Positions 26,596 through 36,199 of a stretch of 64,000 nucleotides of DNA are shown piece by piece. The notes beneath the pieces were generated by a model, which was given only the letters and a program-made list of their open reading frames with translations, was not told the DNA's origin and did not search any database. The translations under genes were made by a program, and so were the position numbers. Origin of the DNA: Butyrivibrio sp. NC2002 (GTDB lineage Bacteria > Bacillota > Clostridia > Lachnospirales > Lachnospiraceae); NCBI RefSeq assembly GCF_000702265.1, contig NZ_KL370881.1, forward strand, positions 460,363 through 524,362. The letters run 5' to 3'. Position 1 is the stretch's first letter. Every line of letters begins with the position of its first letter.

Positions 26596-29550
26596 ATGAG
26601 CAAAAAAGTAAAAACCACATTAGTAGTTATAGCAGCCTTAGCAGTTGTCTCATGCATATTGGTCTTTCTTTCAAGAACAGAAAAGAAAGACTTCCATGAA
26701 AAATATGAAGGCGTGGATCTTACTGCAGATGTTGCGGGAATGGAACGAGAGGGAAGCTATTCAGGATACCTTGCCGACCACAAAGATGCAAAGATGCAGA
26801 CAAGTGATGTAGATGTAGATCTTTTCACTTACGAATCTGAAGGAACTGTAAGAGTTGAAAAGGGAGAAGCAAAAGACGGAAGCGATGCTCTTTTTACAGA
26901 CACAGGATCCAAGGTAAGCTGGAACGTAAATGTTCCCGAGGAAGGAATGTACAGATTGTACATAGAATATAAGCTTCCCGAATCACGTGGAGTTCCTGCC
27001 GAGAGAACAGTTTACATCAACGATGAGCTTCCTTTTGAAGATGCAAGAAATATTTCATTCACAAGAATGTGGATGGATGATGGAGAACCTAAGGTAGATA
27101 ACCAGGGTAATGAAATAAGACCAAGACAGGTTGAATATTTCGACTGGCAGAGTGCTTACTTTAGAGATGATATGGGATATATCGCCGAACCCTATATCTT
27201 CTATATGAATAAGGGCGATAACAAATTGACATTCGAAGCTGATAACGAACCGATGCTTCTGCAGAAGGTAGTTGTAAAGGGAATTGAGGAAAGACCTACA
27301 TACGAACAGTATTTTGCAGAGTGCAATTCAAAGAATGATTCAGATGAAGCAAAAAGCTTCAAGGAAATTGTTCAGGGTGAAGATTCAACACTTAGATCAG
27401 AATCATCTCTTTATGCAAAGTATGACAGATCATCACCGACCACAATGCCGAACAGCGTAACAACAACAGTGCTTAACTATGTTGGTGGTGAGAGCTGGAG
27501 AAGCTCAGGTCAGTGGATAGAATGGAACTTCGAAGTTCCTGCAGATGGTTTTTACAATATCTGCGTAAAAGGACGTCAGAACTACGCAAGAGGTTCGGTA
27601 TCAAACAGAAGCGTATATATCGATGGCGAGATACCTTTTAAAGAACTTGAGGAAATATCATTTGACTACAACAATGACTGGGATAGCCTGACACTGGGAG
27701 ATGATGAAAACAATCCCTACAACTTCTACCTCACAAAGGGTACTCATACATTAAGGCTTGAGGCAACACTTGGAGGCATGGGTGCAATCCTTGAAGAAAT
27801 GGAGGATTCAACCTACAGACTTAACCAGATTTACAGAAGAATACTTGTTTACACAGGAGCAAATCCTGATGTTTACCGTGATTATCATATAGATACAACA
27901 TATCCTGAGATCATGGAAGCTATGGATCTCGAGGCAAAGCGTCTGTACAAGATAGTTGATGACATGGTTGCATACTCCGGACAGATGGCGGATAACATCG
28001 CAACAGCACAGACGATCGCTCAGCAGCTTGAGAGATTCTGTGAGAAGCCTCAGAAGATAACAACAGAGTTTACAACATTTAAGGACAACATTACCTCAAT
28101 GGGTACTGCTTCCCTGAAAATGAGTGAGACAAAGCTCGATATTGATTATCTGGTTGTTTCAGGAACGCAGGCAAACTTTAAGAAAGACAAAGCAAACTTC
28201 TTCACCAAGGCAGCGCACGAAATCAAGTCATTCGTTGCATCATTCGTAGTTGACTATAACTCAGTAGGTGATGTCTATGAGGAAGGTAAGGATAGTGACG
28301 TAGTAAAGGTTTGGGTTTTAACAGGTCGTGATCAGGGAACAATACTTAAATCCATGGTCGATGATGACTTTACACCAAACTCAGGAGTAAAGGTCAACGT
28401 AGAAATTGTTGATCCGGGAGCACTTCTTAATGCGGTACTTGCAGGAAGAGGACCGAATGTAGTTCTTTCAGTCGGCGCAGATCAGCCTGTAAACTACGCA
28501 CTGCGTGGTGCAGCAGAAGATATCACACAGTTTGAGGGATGGGAAGAAGTTATGTCCCACTACTCAGAAAGCTCATATGAGCAGTACAGACTAGATGATC
28601 ACATCTACGGTATTCCTGAGACACAGACATTCAACGTAATGTTCTACAGAAAAGATGTCCTTGATGAGATGGAACTTGAGATACCGCAGACCTGGCAGGA
28701 ACTTATAGAAATGCTTCCTACGATCCAGGGAAACAACTTATCGATCGGTATCCCTACCGCAGCAGGAAGTAGCGGTGCTACAGCAGCTTCAACTTCCATA
28801 ATGTCAAATGTACCTGATCTTTCAATGTATTTCTCACTCCTGTATCAGTATGGCGGAGATATGTACAACGAAAACGGAACAAAGACAACAGTCAATACGG
28901 AAGCCGGTGTAAGAGCATTTGATGACTATGTAAGATACTTTAACGATTACAATATACCTACTATTTACGACTTTGTAAGCAGATTCCGTTCAGGAGAGAT
29001 GCCAATAGGTGTAGCACCATATTCAACATATAACACACTTATGGTATCAGCGCCTGAAATAAGAGGCCTTTGGGACTTCACTCTAATACCTGGAACAGAG
29101 GTAACAAGAGACGGCAAGACATATATAGACAGATCTGATTTCATCACTGGAAATGCAACGATGATGATAAGCACAGAAGATGAGAGTCTGAAACAGGCTT
29201 CATGGGAATTCATGAAGTGGTGGGCTACTGCAGATACACAGATAAGATTCGGTAGAGAAATAGAAGCTCTTCTTGGATCTTCAGCAAGATATGCAACAGC
29301 CAACAGAGACGCATTTAAAAATCTTTCATGGAGTGCAGAAGACATAGAAGTACTTGATGACCAGTGGGATCAGACCGTAGGAATCAGAGAGGTTCCCGGC
29401 GGATACTTCACCGGAAGACACATTTCAAATGCAATACGTAAGGTACTCAATCAGAAGGTTGACTCACGTGAAACAATCATCGACTACTCGATCCTTATAG
29501 ATGAAGAGATAGAGAAGAAGAGAAAAGAATTTGGAATGCCGGTGGAATAA
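26596..29550 (+). CDS. large modular ABC-transporter solute-binding protein
   Basis: 984 residues, about twice normal. Residues 8-26 form a hydrophobic anchor that could also be a lipoprotein signal (VVSC, C20). Two similar beta-sandwich modules (about 76-230 and 265-420) share W(N/E)(V/F)xVPxxGxY and R(T/S)VYI(N/D)(D/G)E-PF motifs, resembling carbohydrate-binding modules of CBM6/35 type. A helical stretch (430-560) leads to a family 1-type binding domain (about 568-984) with YGIPETQTFNVMFYRKD and WEFMKWWATADTQ. It probably captures long or decorated xylo-oligosaccharides. It heads the transporter part of the operon, 28 bp before the first permease. Confidence 0.88.
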   Translation: MSKKVKTTLVVIAALAVVSCILVFLSRTEKKDFHEKYEGVDLTADVAGMEREGSYSGYLADHKDAKMQTSDVDVDLFTYESEGTVRVEKGEAKDGSDALFTDTGSKVSWNVNVPEEGMYRLYIEYKLPESRGVPAERTVYINDELPFEDARNISFTRMWMDDGEPKVDNQGNEIRPRQVEYFDWQSAYFRDDMGYIAEPYIFYMNKGDNKLTFEADNEPMLLQKVVVKGIEERPTYEQYFAECNSKNDSDEAKSFKEIVQGEDSTLRSESSLYAKYDRSSPTTMPNSVTTTVLNYVGGESWRSSGQWIEWNFEVPADGFYNICVKGRQNYARGSVSNRSVYIDGEIPFKELEEISFDYNNDWDSLTLGDDENNPYNFYLTKGTHTLRLEATLGGMGAILEEMEDSTYRLNQIYRRILVYTGANPDVYRDYHIDTTYPEIMEAMDLEAKRLYKIVDDMVAYSGQMADNIATAQTIAQQLERFCEKPQKITTEFTTFKDNITSMGTASLKMSETKLDIDYLVVSGTQANFKKDKANFFTKAAHEIKSFVASFVVDYNSVGDVYEEGKDSDVVKVWVLTGRDQGTILKSMVDDDFTPNSGVKVNVEIVDPGALLNAVLAGRGPNVVLSVGADQPVNYALRGAAEDITQFEGWEEVMSHYSESSYEQYRLDDHIYGIPETQTFNVMFYRKDVLDEMELEIPQTWQELIEMLPTIQGNNLSIGIPTAAGSSGATAASTSIMSNVPDLSMYFSLLYQYGGDMYNENGTKTTVNTEAGVRAFDDYVRYFNDYNIPTIYDFVSRFRSGEMPIGVAPYSTYNTLMVSAPEIRGLWDFTLIPGTEVTRDGKTYIDRSDFITGNATMMISTEDESLKQASWEFMKWWATADTQIRFGREIEALLGSSARYATANRDAFKNLSWSAEDIEVLDDQWDQTVGIREVPGGYFTGRHISNAIRKVLNQKVDSRETIIDYSILIDEEIEKKRKEFGMPVE

Positions 29551-29578
29551 GAAAAAGACCGATTTTGGGAGAATAAAC

Positions 29579-30517
29579 ATGAAGGAATATCTGCATAAAT
29601 ATTTTGTACTGCGTAAGCACAATATAAATGTAGCCATGAAGAAGGCAAAAAACCGAAAGATGTGTTACCTCTTCCTGGCACCGTACGCAATCTTATTTAC
29701 GATGTTTTATGTGTTTCCTGTAGTTGCTTCAATCTACTACAGCTTCACATATTACAACATACTCGAACCTCCTCGGTTCATAGGACTTCAGAATTATGTC
29801 AGTCTTGTACTTCAGGATGACATCTTTCTGATAGGTGTGAAAAACACATTGATGATAGCGCTGATAACCGGCCCGCTTGGATATATTTTGTCCTTCCTAT
29901 TTGCCTGGCTCATCAACGAGCTTCCAAGGTGGGTACGAAGCATAGCTGTCATCGTGTTTTACGCACCGTCTATAGCAGGTAACTGCTATGTTATCTTCTC
30001 AGTATTCTTCAGAGGAGATGCTTACGGATACGTAAATGCATTTTTGATGAATTTGGGAATCATCGATGCTCCTAAGCTTTGGTTCATCGATCCAAAATAT
30101 ATGCTTCCCATCTGTATGCTGGTTATCTTATGGATGAGTTTGGGAACAGGATTCCTTTCATTCGTAGCAGGTCTTCAGGGTGTAGATAAAGCACAGTTTG
30201 AAGCAGGATACATGGATGGAATCAAGAACAGATGGCAGGAGCTTTGGTACATAACTCTTCCGAACATGAAACCTATGCTTATGTTCGGTGCCGTAATGTC
30301 AATCACACAGTCCTTTGGTGTTGCGGATGTTACCATGGCACTTTGCGGATATCCAAGTACGGATTACGCAGCAAGAACAATAGTTACCCACTTGTTTGAC
30401 TACGGTTTTTCAAGATTTGAAATGGGATATGCCTGCGCAATAGCAACAATATTGTTCTTAATGATGATTCTTTGTAATAAAGCAATTCAAAGTCTGTTAA
30501 GGAGAGTTGGAACCTGA
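29579..30517 (+). CDS. sugar ABC transporter permease (first pair, MalF-like)
   Basis: A 312-residue membrane protein with six main helices and the cytoplasmic EAA loop EAGYMDGIKNRWQELWYITL that docks the ATPase. LFLAPYAILFTMFYVFPV marks the usual first helix. It would form half of an oligosaccharide channel with the next gene's product. The frame is open from 29531 inside the upstream gene, but TGGGAG is placed for the ATG at 29579. Confidence 0.92.
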   Translation: MKEYLHKYFVLRKHNINVAMKKAKNRKMCYLFLAPYAILFTMFYVFPVVASIYYSFTYYNILEPPRFIGLQNYVSLVLQDDIFLIGVKNTLMIALITGPLGYILSFLFAWLINELPRWVRSIAVIVFYAPSIAGNCYVIFSVFFRGDAYGYVNAFLMNLGIIDAPKLWFIDPKYMLPICMLVILWMSLGTGFLSFVAGLQGVDKAQFEAGYMDGIKNRWQELWYITLPNMKPMLMFGAVMSITQSFGVADVTMALCGYPSTDYAARTIVTHLFDYGFSRFEMGYACAIATILFLMMILCNKAIQSLLRRVGT

Positions 30518-30518
30518 G

Positions 30519-31382
30519 ATGAAAGGGAAGATATTAAAGAAAAGAAAGCCAAACAGATCAATTGCAGGAGATATAGCACTTTATCTGTTCCTGCTTCTCG
30601 TAGCATTTGTTATGGCATTTCCAATTATATATGCTGTCAGCAGTGCATTAAAACCGCTTGATGAATTATTTAAGTTTCCGCCCAGAATATTTGCACAGCA
30701 TCCCACACTGGACAACTTCTCTGATCTGTTTGTCACTATGGGAAAATCATGGGTTACCTTTTCAAGATACCTGTTTAACACTGTGTTCATTACATTCTTC
30801 GGAACATTTGGACATCTGATCATTGCTTCCATGGGTGCATTCGTACTTGCCAAGTATGACTTCCCCGGAAACCAGACGTTCTTCAAAGTTGTTACGGTAG
30901 CCATGATGTTCACCGGTTGGGTAACACAGATTCCCAACTACCTGATCCTCAATAAACTTGGATGGATCGATACATACTGGTCAATCATCATTCCTGCATT
31001 TGCTTCACCTATGGGCCTTTTCCTTATGAAGCAGTTCATGGAAGGGCTTCCGACATCACTTATAGAAGCAGCCAAAATTGATGGTGCTAATGAATGGCTT
31101 GTATTTTCAAAGATTGTTATGCCCAATGTTAAGCCTGCTTGGATGACACTTATCATCTTCTCTGTACAGGCTCTGTGGAACAACAAGGCATCAACATATA
31201 TCTACTCAGAAGAGAGAAAAACACTTGTATATGCCCTGCAGCAGATTCAGTCAGGTGGTATCGCAAGAACCGGTCAGGGTGCAGCAGTACTTGTTGTAGT
31301 AATGATCGTACCGATTATCATATTTGTATTATCTGAGAGCCAGATACTTGAAACAATGGCTAGTTCAGGTCTTAAAGACTGA
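30519..31382 (+). CDS. sugar ABC transporter permease (first pair, MalG-like)
   Basis: A 287-residue permease with six helices and the EAA loop EAAKIDGANEWLVFSKIVMP. It pairs with the 29579 product. Starts are ambiguous: a TTG at 30507 lies 2 nt after AAGGAG, while the ATG at 30519 is 14 nt away and directly follows the upstream stop; I prefer the ATG. The gene is 18 bp ahead of the NHL/TPR gene, so the permease pair and the accessory genes are one unit. Confidence 0.9.
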   Translation: MKGKILKKRKPNRSIAGDIALYLFLLLVAFVMAFPIIYAVSSALKPLDELFKFPPRIFAQHPTLDNFSDLFVTMGKSWVTFSRYLFNTVFITFFGTFGHLIIASMGAFVLAKYDFPGNQTFFKVVTVAMMFTGWVTQIPNYLILNKLGWIDTYWSIIIPAFASPMGLFLMKQFMEGLPTSLIEAAKIDGANEWLVFSKIVMPNVKPAWMTLIIFSVQALWNNKASTYIYSEERKTLVYALQQIQSGGIARTGQGAAVLVVVMIVPIIIFVLSESQILETMASSGLKD

Positions 31383-31400
31383 TGCGGAAAGGATGAATGG

Positions 31401-32924
31401 ATGATGAGTAGAAAACTTGGAAAACTGATAAAATCCTCTGCCGCAATAGTGACCGCGCTTTTCACACTGGTATCGCCGATCACGGCTTATGCAACAAGCG
31501 ATGGCGGATACACATACAATTACGATTACTGGGGAGATTATCAAAACAGTGCGGATTGTTACAACGTTTGTAAGGTGTTTACATCCACTGAGTTGGGACT
31601 TGATGTAAAGCTTAAAAATCCTCAGGGTATGTTCTCCTTGGGAGATAGCATTTATATCTGCGACAGCGGAAACAACAGGATCATAGAACTTCACATTGCT
31701 TCTGAGGAATCACTTGAAGTTGTAAGAATCATAGACAGCTTCAACGGAGGAAGCGGAAACAATACCTTTAACAATCCAACAGATATTGCAATATCGGATG
31801 AGGGAAACATCTTCATTGCAGATCAGGGAAATGCGAGAATTCTTAAGCTCGACAAAGACCTTAACTACATTATGGAATTTGTAAAGCCCGATGATAATAC
31901 TCTTGATCCCAAGCTTGTATTCCAGCCAAGTAAGCTTGCTGTTGATACGGCTGAGAGAGTTTACTGCATAGCAACCGGTATTAACAAAGGTCTTGTCAAA
32001 TATGAAAATGACGGAGTATTTTCCGGATTCGTCGGAGCTACACCTGTTTCCTTTGACTGGACAGATTATATATGGAAGAAACTGGCATCTCAGGAACAGA
32101 GAGCTAAGATGGAATCCTTTGTACCTACAGAGTATGAAAATATTTTCATGGACTACGAAGGTTTCATATATGCAACCAAAGCTCGTACCGTAGATCAGGC
32201 AAGAGCGGATGAGAACGCAGTAAGAAAGCTTAACCTTATGGGTAACGACATCCTGGTTTCAAACGGTGACTGGTCCGTAGGTGGTGATCTGTATCTTGGA
32301 TCCGGTGGTGGTTATGAAGGTCCTTCAATTTTTACAGATATAACAGTTATGGAAAATGACATCTATGTATGCCTTGACCGTAACAGAGGAAGGCTTTTCG
32401 GATATGACGATCAGGGTCACATGGTATTCGCATTCGGCGGAAACGGTAACATGGATGGTTATTTCAGACAGCCTTCCGCAATAGAGCGTCACGGACATGA
32501 GTTATATGTTTTAGACAGTCTTGATTGTTCAATAACAGCTTTTGTTCCTACAGCATTCGGCGATCTGGTTTACCAGGCTATCGAAGAATTCGACAAAGGT
32601 AACTATGAGGCATCCGAAGCAGCATGGCAGGAAGTCATGAACCAGAACGGTAACTATGATCTTGCTTACATAGGAATAGGAAGAGCACTTCTTCGCCAGA
32701 AGAGATATAAAGAGGCGATGAACTACTTTGAACTTAAGTACGACACAGAGAACTATTCAAAAGCCTACAAACAGTACCGTAAAGAGTGGGTTGAGGATCA
32801 CATCGTAATAATCGTAATCGTTATTCTACTGCTGTTCCTTGTACCGCTTTCAATCGGCAAGGTTAAGAAAATACGCCATGAGATTGATACTGCAGATATC
32901 TTCGTAGCTGGCAGAAATGGGTGA
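31401..32924 (+). CDS. exported NHL-propeller/TPR protein with C-terminal membrane anchor
   Basis: 507 residues. A Sec signal peptide (cleavage probably after ITAYA) is followed by NHL-type repeats at about 70-370 (LKNPQGMFSLGDSIYICDSG, then FNNPTDIAISDEGNIFIADQ). A TPR-like pair sits at about 385-445, a transmembrane helix at about 467-486, and a 21-residue basic cytosolic tail. The predicted topology is an outside propeller held by one helix. No enzymatic motif is visible; a scaffold or glycan/protein docking role near the permeases is plausible. AAAGGA lies 7 nt before the ATG. Confidence 0.8.
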   Translation: MMSRKLGKLIKSSAAIVTALFTLVSPITAYATSDGGYTYNYDYWGDYQNSADCYNVCKVFTSTELGLDVKLKNPQGMFSLGDSIYICDSGNNRIIELHIASEESLEVVRIIDSFNGGSGNNTFNNPTDIAISDEGNIFIADQGNARILKLDKDLNYIMEFVKPDDNTLDPKLVFQPSKLAVDTAERVYCIATGINKGLVKYENDGVFSGFVGATPVSFDWTDYIWKKLASQEQRAKMESFVPTEYENIFMDYEGFIYATKARTVDQARADENAVRKLNLMGNDILVSNGDWSVGGDLYLGSGGGYEGPSIFTDITVMENDIYVCLDRNRGRLFGYDDQGHMVFAFGGNGNMDGYFRQPSAIERHGHELYVLDSLDCSITAFVPTAFGDLVYQAIEEFDKGNYEASEAAWQEVMNQNGNYDLAYIGIGRALLRQKRYKEAMNYFELKYDTENYSKAYKQYRKEWVEDHIVIIVIVILLLFLVPLSIGKVKKIRHEIDTADIFVAGRNG

Positions 32925-32928
32925 CTAA

Positions 32929-33588
32929 ATGATAGTAAGTACAACAAAAGAAAAATTCGACTGGGCAAAATATAAAGATTCGCTGAAATTTTCGCTATAT
33001 TGCATCACTCATCCACTGGATGGATTTTGGGATCTGACACATGAGAAAAGAGGCACGATAGCTGCAGCGAACACAATACTGGCGCTTACGTTACTGATAA
33101 GAATAATGAAGCTTAGATATACAAGTTTCATATTTATGCAGGTTTACTGGGAAGACTTAAATATCTTCCTGTACCTTGCAAGTATTCTGTTTCCGCTAGC
33201 CTTATGGGTAGTAGGAAACTGGGGACTTACAACACTTTTCGATGGAAAAGGAAGACTTGATCAGGTGTACATGGCAACATGTTATGCACTTACACCTTAT
33301 CCGCTTATACAGTTCCCGCTTATGGTGTTTAGTAATTTTGTAACCGTTGACGAGGCGGAATTCTACAGCGTAGTGAGTGCATTATCACTATTCTGGGCAG
33401 CAATGCTTGTAATCGCTGCTATGGGGCAGATACATGAATACTCAGCAAAAAAGAACATTTTGTTTACGGTGGCTACACTGTTTGCAATGCTTGTAATGAT
33501 ATTCATTTTGATGATTTTCTTTAGCATGATTTCCCAGGGCGTCGCATACTTCATATCCCTGGCAAAAGAATTGATGTTCCGAATATAA
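32929..33588 (+). CDS. Yip1-family integral membrane protein
   Basis: A 219-residue protein with about five transmembrane helices. Its pattern (HPLDGFWDLTHEKRGT at the N-terminus, NWGLTTLFDGKGRLDQVY in the middle) matches bacterial YIP1-domain proteins. The function of these in bacteria is unknown. It starts 4 bp after the NHL/TPR gene, with a weak ribosome site, so translation is probably coupled. Its constant place between the propeller and DUF5696-like genes suggests a part in assembling or gating the transporter; this is inference. Confidence 0.78.
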   Translation: MIVSTTKEKFDWAKYKDSLKFSLYCITHPLDGFWDLTHEKRGTIAAANTILALTLLIRIMKLRYTSFIFMQVYWEDLNIFLYLASILFPLALWVVGNWGLTTLFDGKGRLDQVYMATCYALTPYPLIQFPLMVFSNFVTVDEAEFYSVVSALSLFWAAMLVIAAMGQIHEYSAKKNILFTVATLFAMLVMIFILMIFFSMISQGVAYFISLAKELMFRI

Positions 33589-33603
33589 CAAGAGGTGACG
33601 AAC

Positions 33604-36183
33604 TTGAAAACGAATGATAGAGCAAAAAAAATAGGGAAGGCACTACTTAGTCAGCTTCCTAAAATAATATTGGCACTTGTCATCCTTGCGGGTGTTCTAC
33701 TGGTAATCAATTATAAAAATCCGGAAGAGAAAAAGGAAGCTATCGCACCATATGCTTATTCGGGTTCCGAGGAACAGACAGTCATCGAAAATGATGAGCT
33801 TAAGCTTGTGATGGATAACGCAACAACCGAGTTTTCTATAGAGGTTAAGGATTCCGGAAAGATCTGGTATTCAAACCCCCAGGATGCAAACGAAGATCCG
33901 GTCGCACTGCAGGATGAAAAAGCTCTTCTCCAGTCTCCACTCGTAATGAGCTATGCAGTTACAACAGGTCTTGAAACAACCTACAACTCATTTGGATACA
34001 GTGCACAGAACGGAATATATGAGATTATTCCGGGAGAAAATGAAGTAAGAGTTAACTACTCCATGGGTACGGTAGCAAAGGAATTCACAATTCCTCCGGT
34101 GCTTACCGAAGAAAACATGGATAAGTGGCTTGGAAACATGGATTCAAAGGATGCTGATCTTGTAAAGCAGTACTACAAGAAATACGACATCAACAAGTTA
34201 AAGCCCAAGGATAACAAGGACGAGCTTGTTGCAAACTATCCGGTTATAGAGGAAAGCGTAATCTACGTTTTAAGACAAAAGACTAAGGATAATACAAAGA
34301 AGCAGATTGAAGATCTCTTTGCGGCAGCAGGTTATACATATGATGATTACACAGCTGACAAGGCACTTGATATGTCAAGCAGCTCATCAGATAACCCGAT
34401 CTTCAATGCAAGCGTTATCTACAGACTTGAAGGAAAAGATCTGGTAGTTGAGATTCCTTATGATTCGCTTTCATATGACAAGGAAACTCCTATTTATACA
34501 ATTACACCTCTTCCGTATTTCGGAGCAGGCGGACCAAACGATCAGGGATTTATGTTTGTTCCTGAGGGCGGCGGAGCAACGATCAACTTCAATAACGGTA
34601 AGACAGCACAGAGCAGTTACTACGCAAATGTATACGGATGGGATATGTGCCTTTCAAGAGATGCGATAGTACATGATACAAGAGCTTACTATGGAGTGTA
34701 CGGTATCTCAGAAGGTGAAGATTCATTTATCTGTATCCTTGAAAACGGCAGATCCTATGCAGCTGTACAGGCTGACATAGCAGGAAAGAACAACAGCTAC
34801 AACTTTGTAAATGCTATTTACTCTGTAACACAGAGAGAAAAATATGATGTAGGTGATATCGCAAACAGTGATATTTACCAGTACCTTCCCAAGCTTCCCG
34901 ATGAATCACTATCACAGAGATATTCATTTATCGGTTCAGGAAGTTATGTAGATATGGCAAAGGATTACGGTTCATATCTGCAAAAAGAGTATGAGGGTTA
35001 CATGGAACCCTTGACTGATGAGAGCACACCTGTTGCTGTCGAAATCGTAGGAGCAATTGATAAGGTTGAACAGATTCTTGGTGTTCCGGTTTCAAAACCT
35101 CTTAAGCTTACAAGCTACAATGAAGCAAGCGACATCATTAAAGAAATGAGCGCAGGCGGCATGAAAAATATGGACGTTAAGCTTACAGGTTGGTGCAACG
35201 GCGGAGTAAAGCAGAAGATTTTAAAGAAAGCTAAGACAATAGGAGCTCTCGGAAGTAAGAAAGATCTTCAGAATCTCGTAAATACCGGAAAAGAGTGTGA
35301 TGCTCAGGTTTACTTAAACGGAATTACACAGTATGCATTTGAAAGCAATATTCTGGACGGTTTCTTCTCTTACAGAGATGCAGCCAAGTTTATCAGTAAG
35401 GAAAGAGCCGAGCTTTATGAATATAGCCATGTAACATATGCACAGAGAGAAAATGCTGATCACAACTACTTCTTATTACATACTGATCTTGCTTCAAAGA
35501 TGGCAGGAAATCTTGTAAAGAGTGCAGACAAATACGGTGCAGGCGTTTCATTCCAGGATTTGGGAAAAGACTTATCTTCTGATTTTTATGAGAAGAAGAC
35601 ATATTCAAGACAGGCAGTTCTTAATAAACAGACAGAGCAGCTTAAGGAAATCGCAGATTCAGGTACACCTATCATGGTAAACATGGGTAATGATTATGCC
35701 GTACCTTTTGCGAACATGATTACAGGAATGGATCTTCGCGGAAGTGAATACACAATCCTTGATGAATGCGTACCTTTCTTCCAGCTTGCAGTACATGGAA
35801 GAACAAACTACACAGGAGAACCGATAAATATCTGCGGCAATCCTGAAAACGAGATTTTATACAGTGCTGAATATGGCGCTGGACTGAACTTTACGTTCAT
35901 GGACGAGACATCATTTGCAACACAGAAGACATTGTATACAGATTATTACGGTGCAAACTTCGATGCTTGGAAAGACAAGATGCTTGCTATTTATACAAAA
36001 TATAATGATGAACTCGGTCATACATTCAATCAGGAAATGGTTGGGCATGAGAACTTAACCGGTGATGTTTCCAGAACCGATTATGCAGACGGAACAAAGG
36101 TATATGTAAATTACGGATACAGCGATTATGTTGCAGACGGTAACATAACAGTTCCGGCAAGAGATTACGTGGTAAGTAGATGA
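33604..36183 (+). CDS. membrane-anchored DUF5696-like protein
   Basis: About 859 residues. A single N-terminal transmembrane segment (about 12-32, PKIILALVILAGVLLVINY) anchors a large exported region. The first half is beta-rich; from about residue 470 helices and strands with MKNMDVKLTGWCNGGVKQK and DAQVYLNGITQYAFE look like a glycosidase-type barrel. I recognise it as similar to DUF5696 proteins, whose activity is unknown. Catalytic residues cannot be assigned. A GTG at 33595 is in frame, but AGAGGTGA is spaced for the TTG at 33604. Confidence 0.72.
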   Translation: MKTNDRAKKIGKALLSQLPKIILALVILAGVLLVINYKNPEEKKEAIAPYAYSGSEEQTVIENDELKLVMDNATTEFSIEVKDSGKIWYSNPQDANEDPVALQDEKALLQSPLVMSYAVTTGLETTYNSFGYSAQNGIYEIIPGENEVRVNYSMGTVAKEFTIPPVLTEENMDKWLGNMDSKDADLVKQYYKKYDINKLKPKDNKDELVANYPVIEESVIYVLRQKTKDNTKKQIEDLFAAAGYTYDDYTADKALDMSSSSSDNPIFNASVIYRLEGKDLVVEIPYDSLSYDKETPIYTITPLPYFGAGGPNDQGFMFVPEGGGATINFNNGKTAQSSYYANVYGWDMCLSRDAIVHDTRAYYGVYGISEGEDSFICILENGRSYAAVQADIAGKNNSYNFVNAIYSVTQREKYDVGDIANSDIYQYLPKLPDESLSQRYSFIGSGSYVDMAKDYGSYLQKEYEGYMEPLTDESTPVAVEIVGAIDKVEQILGVPVSKPLKLTSYNEASDIIKEMSAGGMKNMDVKLTGWCNGGVKQKILKKAKTIGALGSKKDLQNLVNTGKECDAQVYLNGITQYAFESNILDGFFSYRDAAKFISKERAELYEYSHVTYAQRENADHNYFLLHTDLASKMAGNLVKSADKYGAGVSFQDLGKDLSSDFYEKKTYSRQAVLNKQTEQLKEIADSGTPIMVNMGNDYAVPFANMITGMDLRGSEYTILDECVPFFQLAVHGRTNYTGEPINICGNPENEILYSAEYGAGLNFTFMDETSFATQKTLYTDYYGANFDAWKDKMLAIYTKYNDELGHTFNQEMVGHENLTGDVSRTDYADGTKVYVNYGYSDYVADGNITVPARDYVVSR

Positions 36184-36199
36184 GAAAGGGCTTTAGATT

